Assembly (NCBI RefSeq): GCF_034424545.1
Contig: NZ_CP139970.1
Location: 2,170,001-2,234,000, forward strand
DNA length: 64,000 nt
From: Trinickia caryophylli
Lineage (GTDB): Bacteria; Pseudomonadota; Gammaproteobacteria; Burkholderiales; Burkholderiaceae
Reading direction: 5' to 3'
Part shown: one piece after another, positions 30,150 to 38,849 of the stretch
How positions within the stretch are numbered: the stretch's first letter is position 1
Layout: the number at the start of each line of letters is the position of its first letter
Notes under the pieces: generated by a model
What the model saw: only the letters and a program-made list of their open reading frames with translations
Database searches by the model: none
What the model was told of the DNA's origin: nothing
Program-made: the position numbers and the translations under genes

Positions 30150-31298
30150 TTACTTGGCGCCGACCGTATCGAGCGTCGTCCACTTGCCGCCCTGGGCCTT
30201 GTAGATCGTGATGCCGCCGTTCTTCAGATCGCCGCGCTCGTCATACGCGAGGTGGATCGTCGTGACGCCGGCCATGTCGGTCTTCGCGAGCAACGGCAGG
30301 TACTTCGCCGGATCGGTCGAGTTTGCCTTCTGCATCGCCTTGAACATGGCCATTGCACCGTCGTACGCGTACGGCGAGTACGTCTCGACATCCTTGCCGA
30401 AGCGCTTCTTGTACTTCGCCACGTAATCGCCGCCGCCAGGCATCTTGTCGAGCGGCAGGCCCGCGAGCGATGCGTAGGTACCGTCGGCCGAGTCGCCGGC
30501 GATCTTCAGGAAGTCCGGCGTGTGGACCATCTCGCCGCCCATCAGCGACGCCTTGATGCCAAGCGACTTCATCTGCTTGACCATCGGCGCAGCCTGCGCG
30601 TCCGCGCCGCCGAAGTAGATCAGTTCCGGGTTCGCGGCCTTCAGCTTCGTCAGAATGGCCTTGAAGTCCACAGCCTTGTCGTTCGTGTACTCGCGATCGA
30701 TGATCGTCGCGCCGGCGGCCTTGGCGGCCTTCACGAACTGGTCGGCCAGACCCTGGCCGTACGCGGTGCGGTCGTCCACCACCGCGATCTTCTTCATCTT
30801 GAGGGTCTTCACGGCGTACGTGCCCGCGACCGAACCTTGCTGCGTGTCCGAGGTCATCATGCGGAACGTCGTCTTGAAGCCTTGCTGCGTGTACTCGGGT
30901 GCCGTCGCCATCGCGATCTGCGGAATGCCGGCGTTCGCGTAGATGCGCGAGGCCGGGATCGTCGTACCCGAGTTGAAGTGGCCGAGCATGCCCTTGATGC
31001 CGTCGTCCACGAGCTTTTGCGCGACCGTCGTGCCCGTGCGCGGGTCAGCCTGGTCGTCAGCCGTGTCCAGCACGATCTGCACCGGCTTGCCGCCGATCAC
31101 GGGCTTCGTCGCATTGAAATCTTCGATCGCGAGCGTCACGCCGTTTTGCATGTCGACGCCGTAGTGCGCCTGTGCGCCCGTCATCGGCGCGGCAAAGCCG
31201 ACCTTCACCTGCTCGGCCTGCTGTGCGTGTGCCGTCCCCATCAGCGCAGCCGCTGCTGCCAGCGTCGCGCCCGCCAGCTGTTTCATCTTGTGTTGCAT
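30150..31298 (-). CDS. Branched-chain amino acid ABC transporter substrate-binding protein
   Basis: A 382-residue type-I periplasmic binding protein of the LivJ/LivK class with a signal peptide (MKQLAGATLAAAAALMGTAH, cleavage after AHA). Hallmarks are VKVGFAAPMTGAQAHYG, DQADPRTGTTVAQKLVDDG and IYANAGIPQIAMATAPEYTQ. No permease or ATPase gene adjoins it; it sits alone between cadR and putA and probably shares a membrane complex encoded elsewhere, perhaps the clusters at 57-64 kb. The initiator could be the second ATG (Met5). Confidence 0.93.
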   Translation of the reverse strand: MQHKMKQLAGATLAAAAALMGTAHAQQAEQVKVGFAAPMTGAQAHYGVDMQNGVTLAIEDFNATKPVIGGKPVQIVLDTADDQADPRTGTTVAQKLVDDGIKGMLGHFNSGTTIPASRIYANAGIPQIAMATAPEYTQQGFKTTFRMMTSDTQQGSVAGTYAVKTLKMKKIAVVDDRTAYGQGLADQFVKAAKAAGATIIDREYTNDKAVDFKAILTKLKAANPELIYFGGADAQAAPMVKQMKSLGIKASLMGGEMVHTPDFLKIAGDSADGTYASLAGLPLDKMPGGGDYVAKYKKRFGKDVETYSPYAYDGAMAMFKAMQKANSTDPAKYLPLLAKTDMAGVTTIHLAYDERGDLKNGGITIYKAQGGKWTTLDTVGAK

Positions 31299-31382
31299 AT
31301 CTTCTCCTTGGTACCAGGTAGGTGTGGAGCGGCTTCGGGTTCGCCGTGCCGCTTCCGTTTTTGATCCATCGGCAAGGGTCGC

Positions 31383-34300
31383 TCAGCCGATCGTCATCAA
31401 ACTCGCATTGCCGCCCGCCGCAGCCGTGTTCACGCTGACCGAGCGCTCGGTGAGCAAACGCTCCAGCGCGTAGTCCTCGTCGGCGCCGTCGGCGAACGCG
31501 TTCGTCGCCACGCCTTGCACGGACACAATCGGCCCCGGACGCTTGGCCACTTCCTTCACGAACGCCAGCAGCTCGTCGCTGTCGCCTTCGAAAAGAACCG
31601 CATCGTAAGGCGCGTCGGTACTCGGCTGCACGCTCGCAAACGCCTTGAGCGGCGCCGGCAGCGCGGCCACGAGCGCCTCGCCGGCCGCACCCGAGAACAA
31701 CGCGCGGTTGCCCGTCGCCAGCACGGCCGCGAGCTGGGCGCGCGCGCCGCTCGCCGTCGAAGGCACGCAGCATACCGTGCCTCGCGCGCCGAGCGTATAG
31801 GTATTGCGTTCGCCCGTCGGCCCCGGCAGCACCGCGGTGGCGCCCGCCGGCAGGTTTTCCAGATAACCGTCGCAGCGGGCCGCGAGCGCCGGCTCGCGCT
31901 CGGCGATGAGCCAGTCGCGCAACGCCGCAAGCGCAGCGCGCGGGCTCGACGCCGCGGCGCCGTCCGCCTGCGCCTCGCGGGTGTCGGCGACGAGCGCGGC
32001 CGCGAGCGCCTTCGGCAAGCCGGCCGGGCGCTTCGCAAGCAGCCGCTGCAGATAGAGCGCGCCGCCGGCCTTCGGCCCCGTGCCCGACAGCCCCTCGCCG
32101 CCGAACGGCTGCACCCCCACCACTGCGCCGATCACGTTGCGGTTCACGTAGATGTTGCCCACATGTGCCCGCCCGATCACGTGTGCGATGGTTTCGTCGA
32201 TGCGCGTATGGATGCCGAGCGTGAGTCCGTAGCCCGTCGCGCGGATCTGCTCGAGCAGTTGATCCAGTTCGGCGCGGCGATACCGCACGACGTGCAGCAC
32301 GGGCCCGAAAACCTCGCGCTTGAGTTCGGCAAGGCTGTCGATTTCGATCAGCGTCGGCGCGACGAACGTGCCGTGCGCGCAGGCCTGATCGAGCGGAAGC
32401 TGCGTGACGGCGCGGCCCTTCTCGCGCATTGCGGCGATATGGTTCTCGATCGTGCGGCGCGCCTCGCCGTCGATGACGGGGCCGACGTCGGCCGAGAGCC
32501 GATCGGGGTTGCCGACCGACAGCTCGCGCATGGCGCCCTTGAGCATCGTGAGCGTGCGCTCGGCCACGTCGTCCTGCAGACACAGTACGCGCAGCGCCGA
32601 GCAGCGCTGGCCAGCCGAGTCGAAGGCCGACTGCATGACGTCGGCGACCACCTGCTCCGCGAGCGCCGACGAATCGACGATCATCGCGTTCTGGCCGCCC
32701 GTCTCGGCAATCAGAGGAATCGGCCTGCCGTCCGGGTCGAGCCGGCTCGAAAGCGTCTTGTTGATGAGGCGAGCGACTTCCGTGGAACCCGTGAACATGA
32801 CGGCACGCACGCGTGCGTCGGCCACGAGCGCCGCGCCGACCGTCTCGCCGTCGCCGGGCAGCAGTTGCACGGCGCCGGCCGGCACGCCGGCCTCACGCAG
32901 AATACGTACCGCCTGCGCGGCAATGAGCGGCGTTTGCTCGGCCGGCTTCGCGAGCACCGTGTTGCCCGCGGCCAACGCCGCGGCCACCTGCCCCATGAAA
33001 ATCGCAAGCGGGAAGTTCCACGGGCTGATGCAGACGACCGGCCCGAGGGGGCGGTGCGTGTCGTTCGAGAATTCGTCTCGGATCTGCGCCGAGTAATAGC
33101 GCAGGAAATCGACGGCTTCGCGGATTTCGGCGATCGAGTTCGGCAGCGATTTACCGGCCTCGCGCACGATGAGGCCCATCAGCGTGTGCATCTGCGCCTC
33201 GAGCAGATCGGCCGCGCGGGCCAGGCAGTCCGCACGGGCCTCCACCGGCGTCGCCTGCCAGATCGGTGCCGCCGCAACGGCATTCGCGAGCGCGGTATTC
33301 ACATGCTCTCGCGTCGCCTCGACGACGGTGCCGACGAGATCGCGTTGATCGGCCGGGTTGCGCACGTCGCGCGCGGTGCCCGTGGCCGGCTCGTTGCTGC
33401 CGAGCATCGGCGCGGCACGCCACGTATGATGCGCACTCGCGAGCAGCGCCGACGAGAGCGACGCGAGCCGGTGCTCGTTCGAGAGATCGAGCCCCGTCGA
33501 ATTGAGGCGCTCGGCGCCGTAGAGCTGGCGCGGCAGCGGGATCTTCGCGTGCGGCGCGCCAAGCGGCACGATCTTCGATGCCTCGTCGACCGGGTCGGCA
33601 ACGAGGGAATCGACCGGCACGGTTTCGTCGGCGATGCGGTTGACGAACGAGGTGTTCGCGCCGTTTTCCAGCAGACGCCGCACGAGGTAGGCGAGCAGCG
33701 TTTCATGCGTGCCGACGGGCGCGTAGATGCGGCAGGGCCGGTTCAGCTTGTCGCGGCCCGTCACCTCTTCATAGAGCGGCTCGCCCATGCCGTGCAGACA
33801 CTGGAACTCGTACTGCCCCGGATAGTAGTTCTGCCCGGCAAGGTGATAGATCGCCGAGAGCGTATGCGCGTTGTGCGTGGCGAACTGCGGGAAAACGGCA
33901 TCGGGCGCGCCGAGCAGCCGCTTCGCGCAGGCCAGATACGACACGTCGGTGTAGACCTTGCGCGTGTAGACAGGGTAGCCCTCGAGGCCGTCCACCTGTG
34001 CGCGCTTGATTTCGCTGTCCCAATAAGCGCCCTTCACGAGGCGCACCATGATGCGATGGCGGCTGCGGCGCGCGAGATCGATCACATAGTCGATCACGTA
34101 CGGGCAGCGCTTCTGATAGGCCTGCACGACGAAGCCAATGCCGTTCCAGCCCGCAAGCTCCGGATCGAAGCACAGCGCTTCGAGCAGATCGAGCGAGATT
34201 TCGAGGCGATCCGCTTCCTCGGCGTCGATGTTCAGGCCGATGTCGTAGCGGCGCGCGAGGATCGCGAGCGAGCGCACCCGCGGCAGCAGCTCGTTCATCG

Positions 34301-35324
34301 TGCGCTCCTGCTGGGCGCGCGAGTAGCGCGGATGCAGCGCCGAGAGCTTGATCGAGATGCCCGGCCCTTCATAGATGCCACGGCCGCCGGCCGCCTTGCC
34401 GATGGCGTTGATCGCCTGCTCGTAGGAGGCGTAGTAGCGCTGTGCGTCTTCTTCCGTCGTGGCGGCCTCGCCGAGCATATCGTACGAGTAGCGGAAACCG
34501 CGCGCTTCGTACTTGCGGCTGTTCGCGAGCGCCTCGGAGATCGTCTCGCCCGTGACGAACTGCTCGCCCATCAGGCGCATCGCCATATCCACGCCCTTGC
34601 GGATCAGCGGCTCGCCGCCCCTGCCGATCAGACGCGTGAGCGCGGACGAGAGCCCTGCCTCGCTATTGGTCGTAACGAGCTTGCCCGTGATCATGAGACC
34701 CCAGGTGGCCGCATTGACGAAGAGCGACGGCGCGTGTCCGACGTGAGACTTCCAGTCGCCCTTGCTGATTTTGTCGCGAATGAGCGCGTCGCGCGTCGCC
34801 CGATCGGGAATGCGCAGCAACGCCTCGGCCAGGCACATGAGCGCGACGCCTTCCTGGCTCGAGAGCGAGAACTCGTGAATGAGACCCTCCACACCGCCGC
34901 CCGTGCGCTTCGCGCGCAAGGCCTCGACGAGGCCCGCCGCCATCTTGCGCGCATCGCTCGCGAGCGCCGCCGGCATGCGGGCTTCGCCGATCAGGAACGG
35001 CAGGCACTCGGGCTCGGGGCGCCGGTAGGCGGCCGTGATCGCGGCACGCAGCACGGACTGCGGCTGCACGCTCTGCGCGAAGTCGAGGAACGGATGTGGC
35101 GCACCATCCTCGTCGTGCTCGCCGGGCGCGCTTTCGCCGAACTCCGCGAGCTCGGTTGCACCCGACAGCTCGGGCGGCACCTGCCCATGCTCGATTCTCT
35201 CGAGATAAGCGAAGATCGCCTGCTTGATGAGCCAGTGGGGGGTGCGCTCGAGACGCGCTGCGGCTTCCTTGAGCCGCGTACGGAGGAGGTCGTCGACCTT
35301 CACGCCTAGGGTGGTGCTTGCCAT
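31383..35324 (-). CDS. putA: Bifunctional proline dehydrogenase / glutamate-semialdehyde dehydrogenase PutA
   Basis: A 1313-residue trifunctional flavoenzyme that oxidises proline to glutamate at the membrane and represses its own gene. The order is: RHH DNA-binding domain (residues 1-50, TLGVKVDDLLRTRLKEAAAR), proline dehydrogenase barrel (about 200-560, with ISIKLSALHPRYS), aldehyde dehydrogenase domain with LIAETGGQNAMIVDSS and the catalytic-Cys segment FDSAGQRCSALRVL, then a C-terminal domain typical of RHH-bearing PutA. Length matches the E. coli form. GTTGCA motifs upstream are probable autoregulatory operators. ATG 35324 is preferred over an upstream frame extension. Confidence 0.97.
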   Translation of the reverse strand: MASTTLGVKVDDLLRTRLKEAAARLERTPHWLIKQAIFAYLERIEHGQVPPELSGATELAEFGESAPGEHDEDGAPHPFLDFAQSVQPQSVLRAAITAAYRRPEPECLPFLIGEARMPAALASDARKMAAGLVEALRAKRTGGGVEGLIHEFSLSSQEGVALMCLAEALLRIPDRATRDALIRDKISKGDWKSHVGHAPSLFVNAATWGLMITGKLVTTNSEAGLSSALTRLIGRGGEPLIRKGVDMAMRLMGEQFVTGETISEALANSRKYEARGFRYSYDMLGEAATTEEDAQRYYASYEQAINAIGKAAGGRGIYEGPGISIKLSALHPRYSRAQQERTMNELLPRVRSLAILARRYDIGLNIDAEEADRLEISLDLLEALCFDPELAGWNGIGFVVQAYQKRCPYVIDYVIDLARRSRHRIMVRLVKGAYWDSEIKRAQVDGLEGYPVYTRKVYTDVSYLACAKRLLGAPDAVFPQFATHNAHTLSAIYHLAGQNYYPGQYEFQCLHGMGEPLYEEVTGRDKLNRPCRIYAPVGTHETLLAYLVRRLLENGANTSFVNRIADETVPVDSLVADPVDEASKIVPLGAPHAKIPLPRQLYGAERLNSTGLDLSNEHRLASLSSALLASAHHTWRAAPMLGSNEPATGTARDVRNPADQRDLVGTVVEATREHVNTALANAVAAAPIWQATPVEARADCLARAADLLEAQMHTLMGLIVREAGKSLPNSIAEIREAVDFLRYYSAQIRDEFSNDTHRPLGPVVCISPWNFPLAIFMGQVAAALAAGNTVLAKPAEQTPLIAAQAVRILREAGVPAGAVQLLPGDGETVGAALVADARVRAVMFTGSTEVARLINKTLSSRLDPDGRPIPLIAETGGQNAMIVDSSALAEQVVADVMQSAFDSAGQRCSALRVLCLQDDVAERTLTMLKGAMRELSVGNPDRLSADVGPVIDGEARRTIENHIAAMREKGRAVTQLPLDQACAHGTFVAPTLIEIDSLAELKREVFGPVLHVVRYRRAELDQLLEQIRATGYGLTLGIHTRIDETIAHVIGRAHVGNIYVNRNVIGAVVGVQPFGGEGLSGTGPKAGGALYLQRLLAKRPAGLPKALAAALVADTREAQADGAAASSPRAALAALRDWLIAEREPALAARCDGYLENLPAGATAVLPGPTGERNTYTLGARGTVCCVPSTASGARAQLAAVLATGNRALFSGAAGEALVAALPAPLKAFASVQPSTDAPYDAVLFEGDSDELLAFVKEVAKRPGPIVSVQGVATNAFADGADEDYALERLLTERSVSVNTAAAGGNASLMTIG

Positions 35325-35393
35325 GATTCGTCGCCGGTTGTTTGCCGGTCTATCGCAGAAAAGTTGGCGGAATCGTACGCCTGCCAATAAAAA

Positions 35394-35424
35394 GGTGCAA
35401 CCGCCACCTCAAAAAGGTTGCACC
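35394..35424. promoter_or_regulatory. Inverted GGTGCAACC / GGTTGCACC, putative PutA operator
   Basis: A perfect 9-bp inverted repeat with a 13-base loop. Each arm contains GTTGCA (or its complement), the hexamer bound by the E. coli PutA RHH domain. It lies 70-100 bases upstream of putA, and a degenerate GGGTTGCGC follows at about 35449. Confidence 0.7.
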
Positions 35425-35604
35425 CTGCCGAGCCCCTTGCCAGGCAATGGGTTGCGCGAAATCGACCCGCCGGTTTTCACGTCTTGCCCCGTCGGTGTTT
35501 TCCCTGAGCCGAAAACGTTCTCATCCCCCTCTTGGCGCGCGCCGCGCTGCCGTAAACACAGGTGAGCGCCCGGAGGTCGGGCGCGGAACGAAAGGAGAGG
35601 CGAA

Positions 35605-35787
35605 ATGGAAAAGTGGATTGTGCTCGGCGGCATCTGGACGATGACCGTGGTGTGCCTCGCGCTTTTCGTTCGTGGCGCTTCGCCGGCGATGAGCCGGGCC
35701 GTGGCGATCGCCCGCGTGCGTCAGGCGCGCGAGCGGGCCGAAGCGCAGTACGGCGCTCAAAAGGCCCGCGCGCTCGTCGATCGCTGA
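35605..35787 (+). CDS. Small single-pass membrane protein, hypothetical
   Basis: A 60-residue product beginning MEKWIVLGGIWTMTVVCLAL, with one N-terminal membrane helix (about residues 4-24) and a basic, helical cytoplasmic tail (ARVRQARERAEAQYGAQKAR). An excellent AAAGGAGAGG ribosome-binding site precedes the ATG, which is why I accept it. The gene is isolated between putA and priA. Function unknown. Confidence 0.7.
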   Translation: MEKWIVLGGIWTMTVVCLALFVRGASPAMSRAVAIARVRQARERAEAQYGAQKARALVDR

Positions 35788-36120
35788 CGCGAAACGACGC
35801 AGACGAAAGCGTAACGTGGCGCGGCGAACGGGGGGCCGCCTCACGGATCGCGCAGCCGGCCGCGCATCGGCCCGCTCGACGATCACGCCCGAGCCCCCGA
35901 AAGCATTCCCGCGAGGCTCGCCATGCTTTGTTCACATGAGGGCCGGTTTTCGGCCAGATACCGGCAGCCGCAGAAACGAACGCGGCAGGCCACACCCGCG
36001 CCCGCCCGAAAAGCGTCGGGCGACACCGACACCGTCAAGCCCGGCTACTCCCGGCAATTCCGCGCACGCGCGCGCAGCGCCCGTTACCGCCTGCGATGGG
36101 CATGAACGCCGGCGGCGGCG
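35788..36120. other. Gap after small membrane protein
   Basis: About 330 bases, GC-rich, with no convincing gene, terminator or repeat. A 60-codon Arg-rich frame at 35923-36105 is not accepted. Confidence 0.5.
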
Positions 36121-38406
36121 TCAGATATCGAGCGGATCGACTTCGAGACTGAAGCGCAGCACGCCCTTGAGCGTGCGCAGCGCCGGCTGCCAGGCGCGCA
36201 GCGTGGCAAGCAGCGCCGCGCGCGACGCGCTTTCGAGCAGGAGTTGCGCCCGATGGGCGTTCGCCACTTTGACGATGGTCATCGGCACCGGGTCGTACAC
36301 GGTCACATGCCCGGCCGCCTCGATTTCGCCGAGCGCCGCGGCAGCCGCGCCGAGAAATGCGAGCGCCGCCTCGAGCGTGCGCGCTTCGGCGCGCAGCAAC
36401 GCCTGGTAGACGAACGGCGGCAGCCGCGCGTCGCGGCGCTCCGCCAGCGTCGACGCCGCAAACCCCACGTAGTCGTGGCGCACGAGCGCCTGATAGAGCG
36501 CGTGGCGTGGATAGCGCGTCTGAACGAGCACCTCTCCGGCCAAGCCGGCCCGACCCGCGCGCCCGCTCACCTGCATCAACTGCGCGAACAGCCGCTCGCC
36601 GGCGCGAAAATCATGCGAAAAAAGCGCCGCATCGGCGTTCAACACGCCGACGAGCGACACGCGCTGGAAGTCGTGCCCCTTCGCGATCATCTGCGTCCCG
36701 ACTAGGATATCGACCTCGCCCGCGTGAACGTCGGAAAAAAGCTGTTCGGCGCTGCCTTTGCGCCGCGTGCTGTCGGCGTCGATGCGCAGCACACGCGCAC
36801 CGGGCACGAGTAACGCGAGCGCCTCCTCGACGCGCTGCGTGCCGCGACCGAACGGCGCGATATCGACGTTACCGCAGTCCGGGCACGCGCGCGGGATACG
36901 CGTCTCCCACCCGCAGTGATGGCAGCGCAGCGCCCGCTCGGGTTTGTGCAGCACCACATAGGCGCTGCAGCGCGGGCATCCGGCCACCCAGCCGCACGCG
37001 TCGCACGAGAGCACGGGCGCATAGCCGCGCCTGTTCAGAAAAACGAGACTCTGCTCGCCGCGCTCGAGCCGTGCCTTGAGCGCCGCCACGAGCGTGGCCG
37101 AAAGCCCTTCGGCGCTGGCCCGGCCGCGCCGGCGCTCCTCTTCGAGGTCGATCAGACGTACGGCCGGCAGTGCCGCGTCGGCCAGCGCGCGGCGCGCGAG
37201 CGTGAGCCGCCGGTAGCGCCCCTGCTCGGCCTGCCACCAGCTTTCGAGCGACGGCGTGGCCGAGCCCAGCACGATCGGTATCGCAAGCTGCTTGGCGCGC
37301 CAGACCGCCAGGTCGCGCGCCGAATAGCGCAGCCCCTCCTGCTGCTTGTAAGCGGGCTCGTGCTCCTCGTCGACGATCACGAGCGCAAGGTTCGGCAGCG
37401 ACGCGAGCACGGCGAGCCGCGTGCCGAGCACGATGCGCGCACGGCCCTCGTGCGCCGCAAGCCAGCTCTGGGCGCGTTCGCCGTCCGCCATCGCACTGTG
37501 CAGCGTGACGATCGAGGCCGCACCGTGCAATGCGGCGAACCGGCGGCGAAACGCGGCCTCGAACTGCGGCGTCAGGTTGATTTCCGGCACGAGCACGAGC
37601 GCCTGGGCGTCGGGCTGCGCGGCGAAAAGCGCATCGAGCGCGTGCAGGTAGACCTCGGTCTTGCCGCTGCCGGTCACACCGTGCAGCAGGAACGGCGCGA
37701 AGCCGCGCGCCTCGCGAATCGCCTCCACCGCGGCAGCCTGCTCGTCGGTCAGCGTGGGCCGCGAGGGCGCCGAAACGATGCCCTCGCCCGCGCCGCTCGC
37801 AGGCACCGTAACGTTCGAGGCACCCGAGCCGGCGCCTTCCGCCCGGGCGTCGGTCTCGCGCGCCTCGACCCAGCCGGCAGTCTCCCATTCGGCGAGTGCG
37901 GCACTGGCTTTCGCGCAGAGCGCGCGTGCCTCGCCCGCGGTCAACCCCGGGCCGTCGCCAAGCGCCATGGCGAGCCGGCGAAGCGCGCTCGCCCGGGCCG
38001 GCAGTGCTTCGGGCAGCGCCTCGCGGCCGGTGTTCGTCAGCCGATAAAGTTTCCGCCTTGCGAAAAGCCGTGGCCAGCGAGCCGGGTCGCGCAAGGCTTG
38101 CGGCAGCGCCGGCAACGCGACTTCGCCCGTCGAGCGCTGGTAGTAATCCCCGGCGAATGCCACGAGGGCGAGCCACTCGGGCGAAAGCGGCGCGCAGCCG
38201 ACACAGGCCGCGGCGACATCGCGCAGCCGCTGCGGCGCAACGTCGCTGTGCTGCGCCACCTCGCAAACGAGCCCCACCACCTGCCGCCGTCCGAACGGCA
38301 CGCAAACGAGCATGCCTGGCATGGGACGCAGCGCCGGGTTGCAGCGATAGTCGAAAAGCGTCGGCAGCGGATGGTCGAGCGCGACGCGCACGAAAACCTC
38401 AGTCAC
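36121..38406 (-). CDS. priA: Primosomal protein N' (replication restart helicase PriA)
   Basis: A 761-residue superfamily 2 helicase that reloads the replisome at stalled forks. It has an N-terminal fork-binding domain (FVRVALDHPLPTLFDY), Walker A HGVTGSGKTEVYL, DEEH box VDEEHEPAYKQQEGLRYSAR, and the zinc-binding insertion with eight cysteines (CDACGWVAGCPRC, RCHHCGWETRIPRACPDCGN), then the helicase C domain (GTQMIAKGHDFQRVSLVGV). An Ala/Gly-rich linker (about 190-215) is longer than in E. coli. It lies downstream of hemE in the same direction. Confidence 0.97.
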   Translation of the reverse strand: MTEVFVRVALDHPLPTLFDYRCNPALRPMPGMLVCVPFGRRQVVGLVCEVAQHSDVAPQRLRDVAAACVGCAPLSPEWLALVAFAGDYYQRSTGEVALPALPQALRDPARWPRLFARRKLYRLTNTGREALPEALPARASALRRLAMALGDGPGLTAGEARALCAKASAALAEWETAGWVEARETDARAEGAGSGASNVTVPASGAGEGIVSAPSRPTLTDEQAAAVEAIREARGFAPFLLHGVTGSGKTEVYLHALDALFAAQPDAQALVLVPEINLTPQFEAAFRRRFAALHGAASIVTLHSAMADGERAQSWLAAHEGRARIVLGTRLAVLASLPNLALVIVDEEHEPAYKQQEGLRYSARDLAVWRAKQLAIPIVLGSATPSLESWWQAEQGRYRRLTLARRALADAALPAVRLIDLEEERRRGRASAEGLSATLVAALKARLERGEQSLVFLNRRGYAPVLSCDACGWVAGCPRCSAYVVLHKPERALRCHHCGWETRIPRACPDCGNVDIAPFGRGTQRVEEALALLVPGARVLRIDADSTRRKGSAEQLFSDVHAGEVDILVGTQMIAKGHDFQRVSLVGVLNADAALFSHDFRAGERLFAQLMQVSGRAGRAGLAGEVLVQTRYPRHALYQALVRHDYVGFAASTLAERRDARLPPFVYQALLRAEARTLEAALAFLGAAAAALGEIEAAGHVTVYDPVPMTIVKVANAHRAQLLLESASRAALLATLRAWQPALRTLKGVLRFSLEVDPLDI

Positions 38407-38545
38407 GAGCCGCCCGCGCGTTCAGCGAATCGATGACGCCCCCGATCTGCGCAGGCAGTCGCCAAGCCGCGAACTTAAAGTGAAACATCACATTCGTCGC
38501 TAAGTTCAGGATCTTTCTCGGGATTGCCGGCGGCTGTCGGCCGCC

Positions 38546-38554
38546 TGTGGATAA
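38546..38554 (-). promoter_or_regulatory. Perfect DnaA box (TGTGGATAA on plus)
   Basis: Exact consensus on the minus strand in the same AGTTATCCACAG context as the box at 8297. It is followed on the minus strand by a GTTGAAAAG-like flanking run. Confidence 0.8.
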
Positions 38555-38735
38555 CTTTGTTGAAAAGTGGCCCGGGAAAAGCCAGCGAACGGCATGGGCC
38601 CGCCGTTTCGTGGGGAACCGCACATTTCTCGTACTTCCCGCAAACCCTTGTCGAACAAGGCCAGCGGCGCTCGGCTACATCGTTTTGCCACCCCCGTCAA
38701 CCCGCGCCGGCTCTACCGCGCCGCAACGTGAAGAA

Positions 38736-38744
38736 TGTGTATAA
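38736..38744 (-). promoter_or_regulatory. Near-consensus DnaA box (TGTGTATAA on plus)
   Basis: One mismatch from the consensus (TTATACACA). It adjoins an overlapping palindrome. Confidence 0.5.
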
Positions 38745-38763
38745 GTCAAGTCTTGACAAGACT
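38745..38763. repeat. Overlapping palindromes GTCAAG-T-CTTGAC and AGTCTTG-A-CAAGACT
   Basis: Two perfect dyads of 13 and 15 bases share a core, directly beside the near-consensus DnaA box. They could be an operator or a processing site; function unknown. Confidence 0.6.
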
Positions 38764-38849
38764 GGAACGACGCGGCGGCGGGACTTGGCACGCGGGTTGA
38801 CCCTTAGGCCGAGAGCCCGGCCCATTGCGCTGCAATATAAACGTGCCGC

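Larger units (their letters stand above)
38407..38849. other. priA-hemE gap with DnaA boxes and a palindrome
   Basis: A 443-bp gap between hemE and priA (both minus), without a gene. It contains one perfect DnaA box, one near-perfect box and overlapping palindromes, and is more AT-rich than its surroundings in patches. Confidence 0.6.

Noticed and set aside
31515..35309. 1264-codon frame opposite putA
   Set aside because: Antisense shadow; composition is Arg/His/Leu-rich and matches no family, while the opposite strand encodes unmistakable PutA.
35923..36105. 60-codon frame downstream of the small membrane protein
   Set aside because: Arg/Ala-rich, no good ribosome-binding site and no family resemblance.
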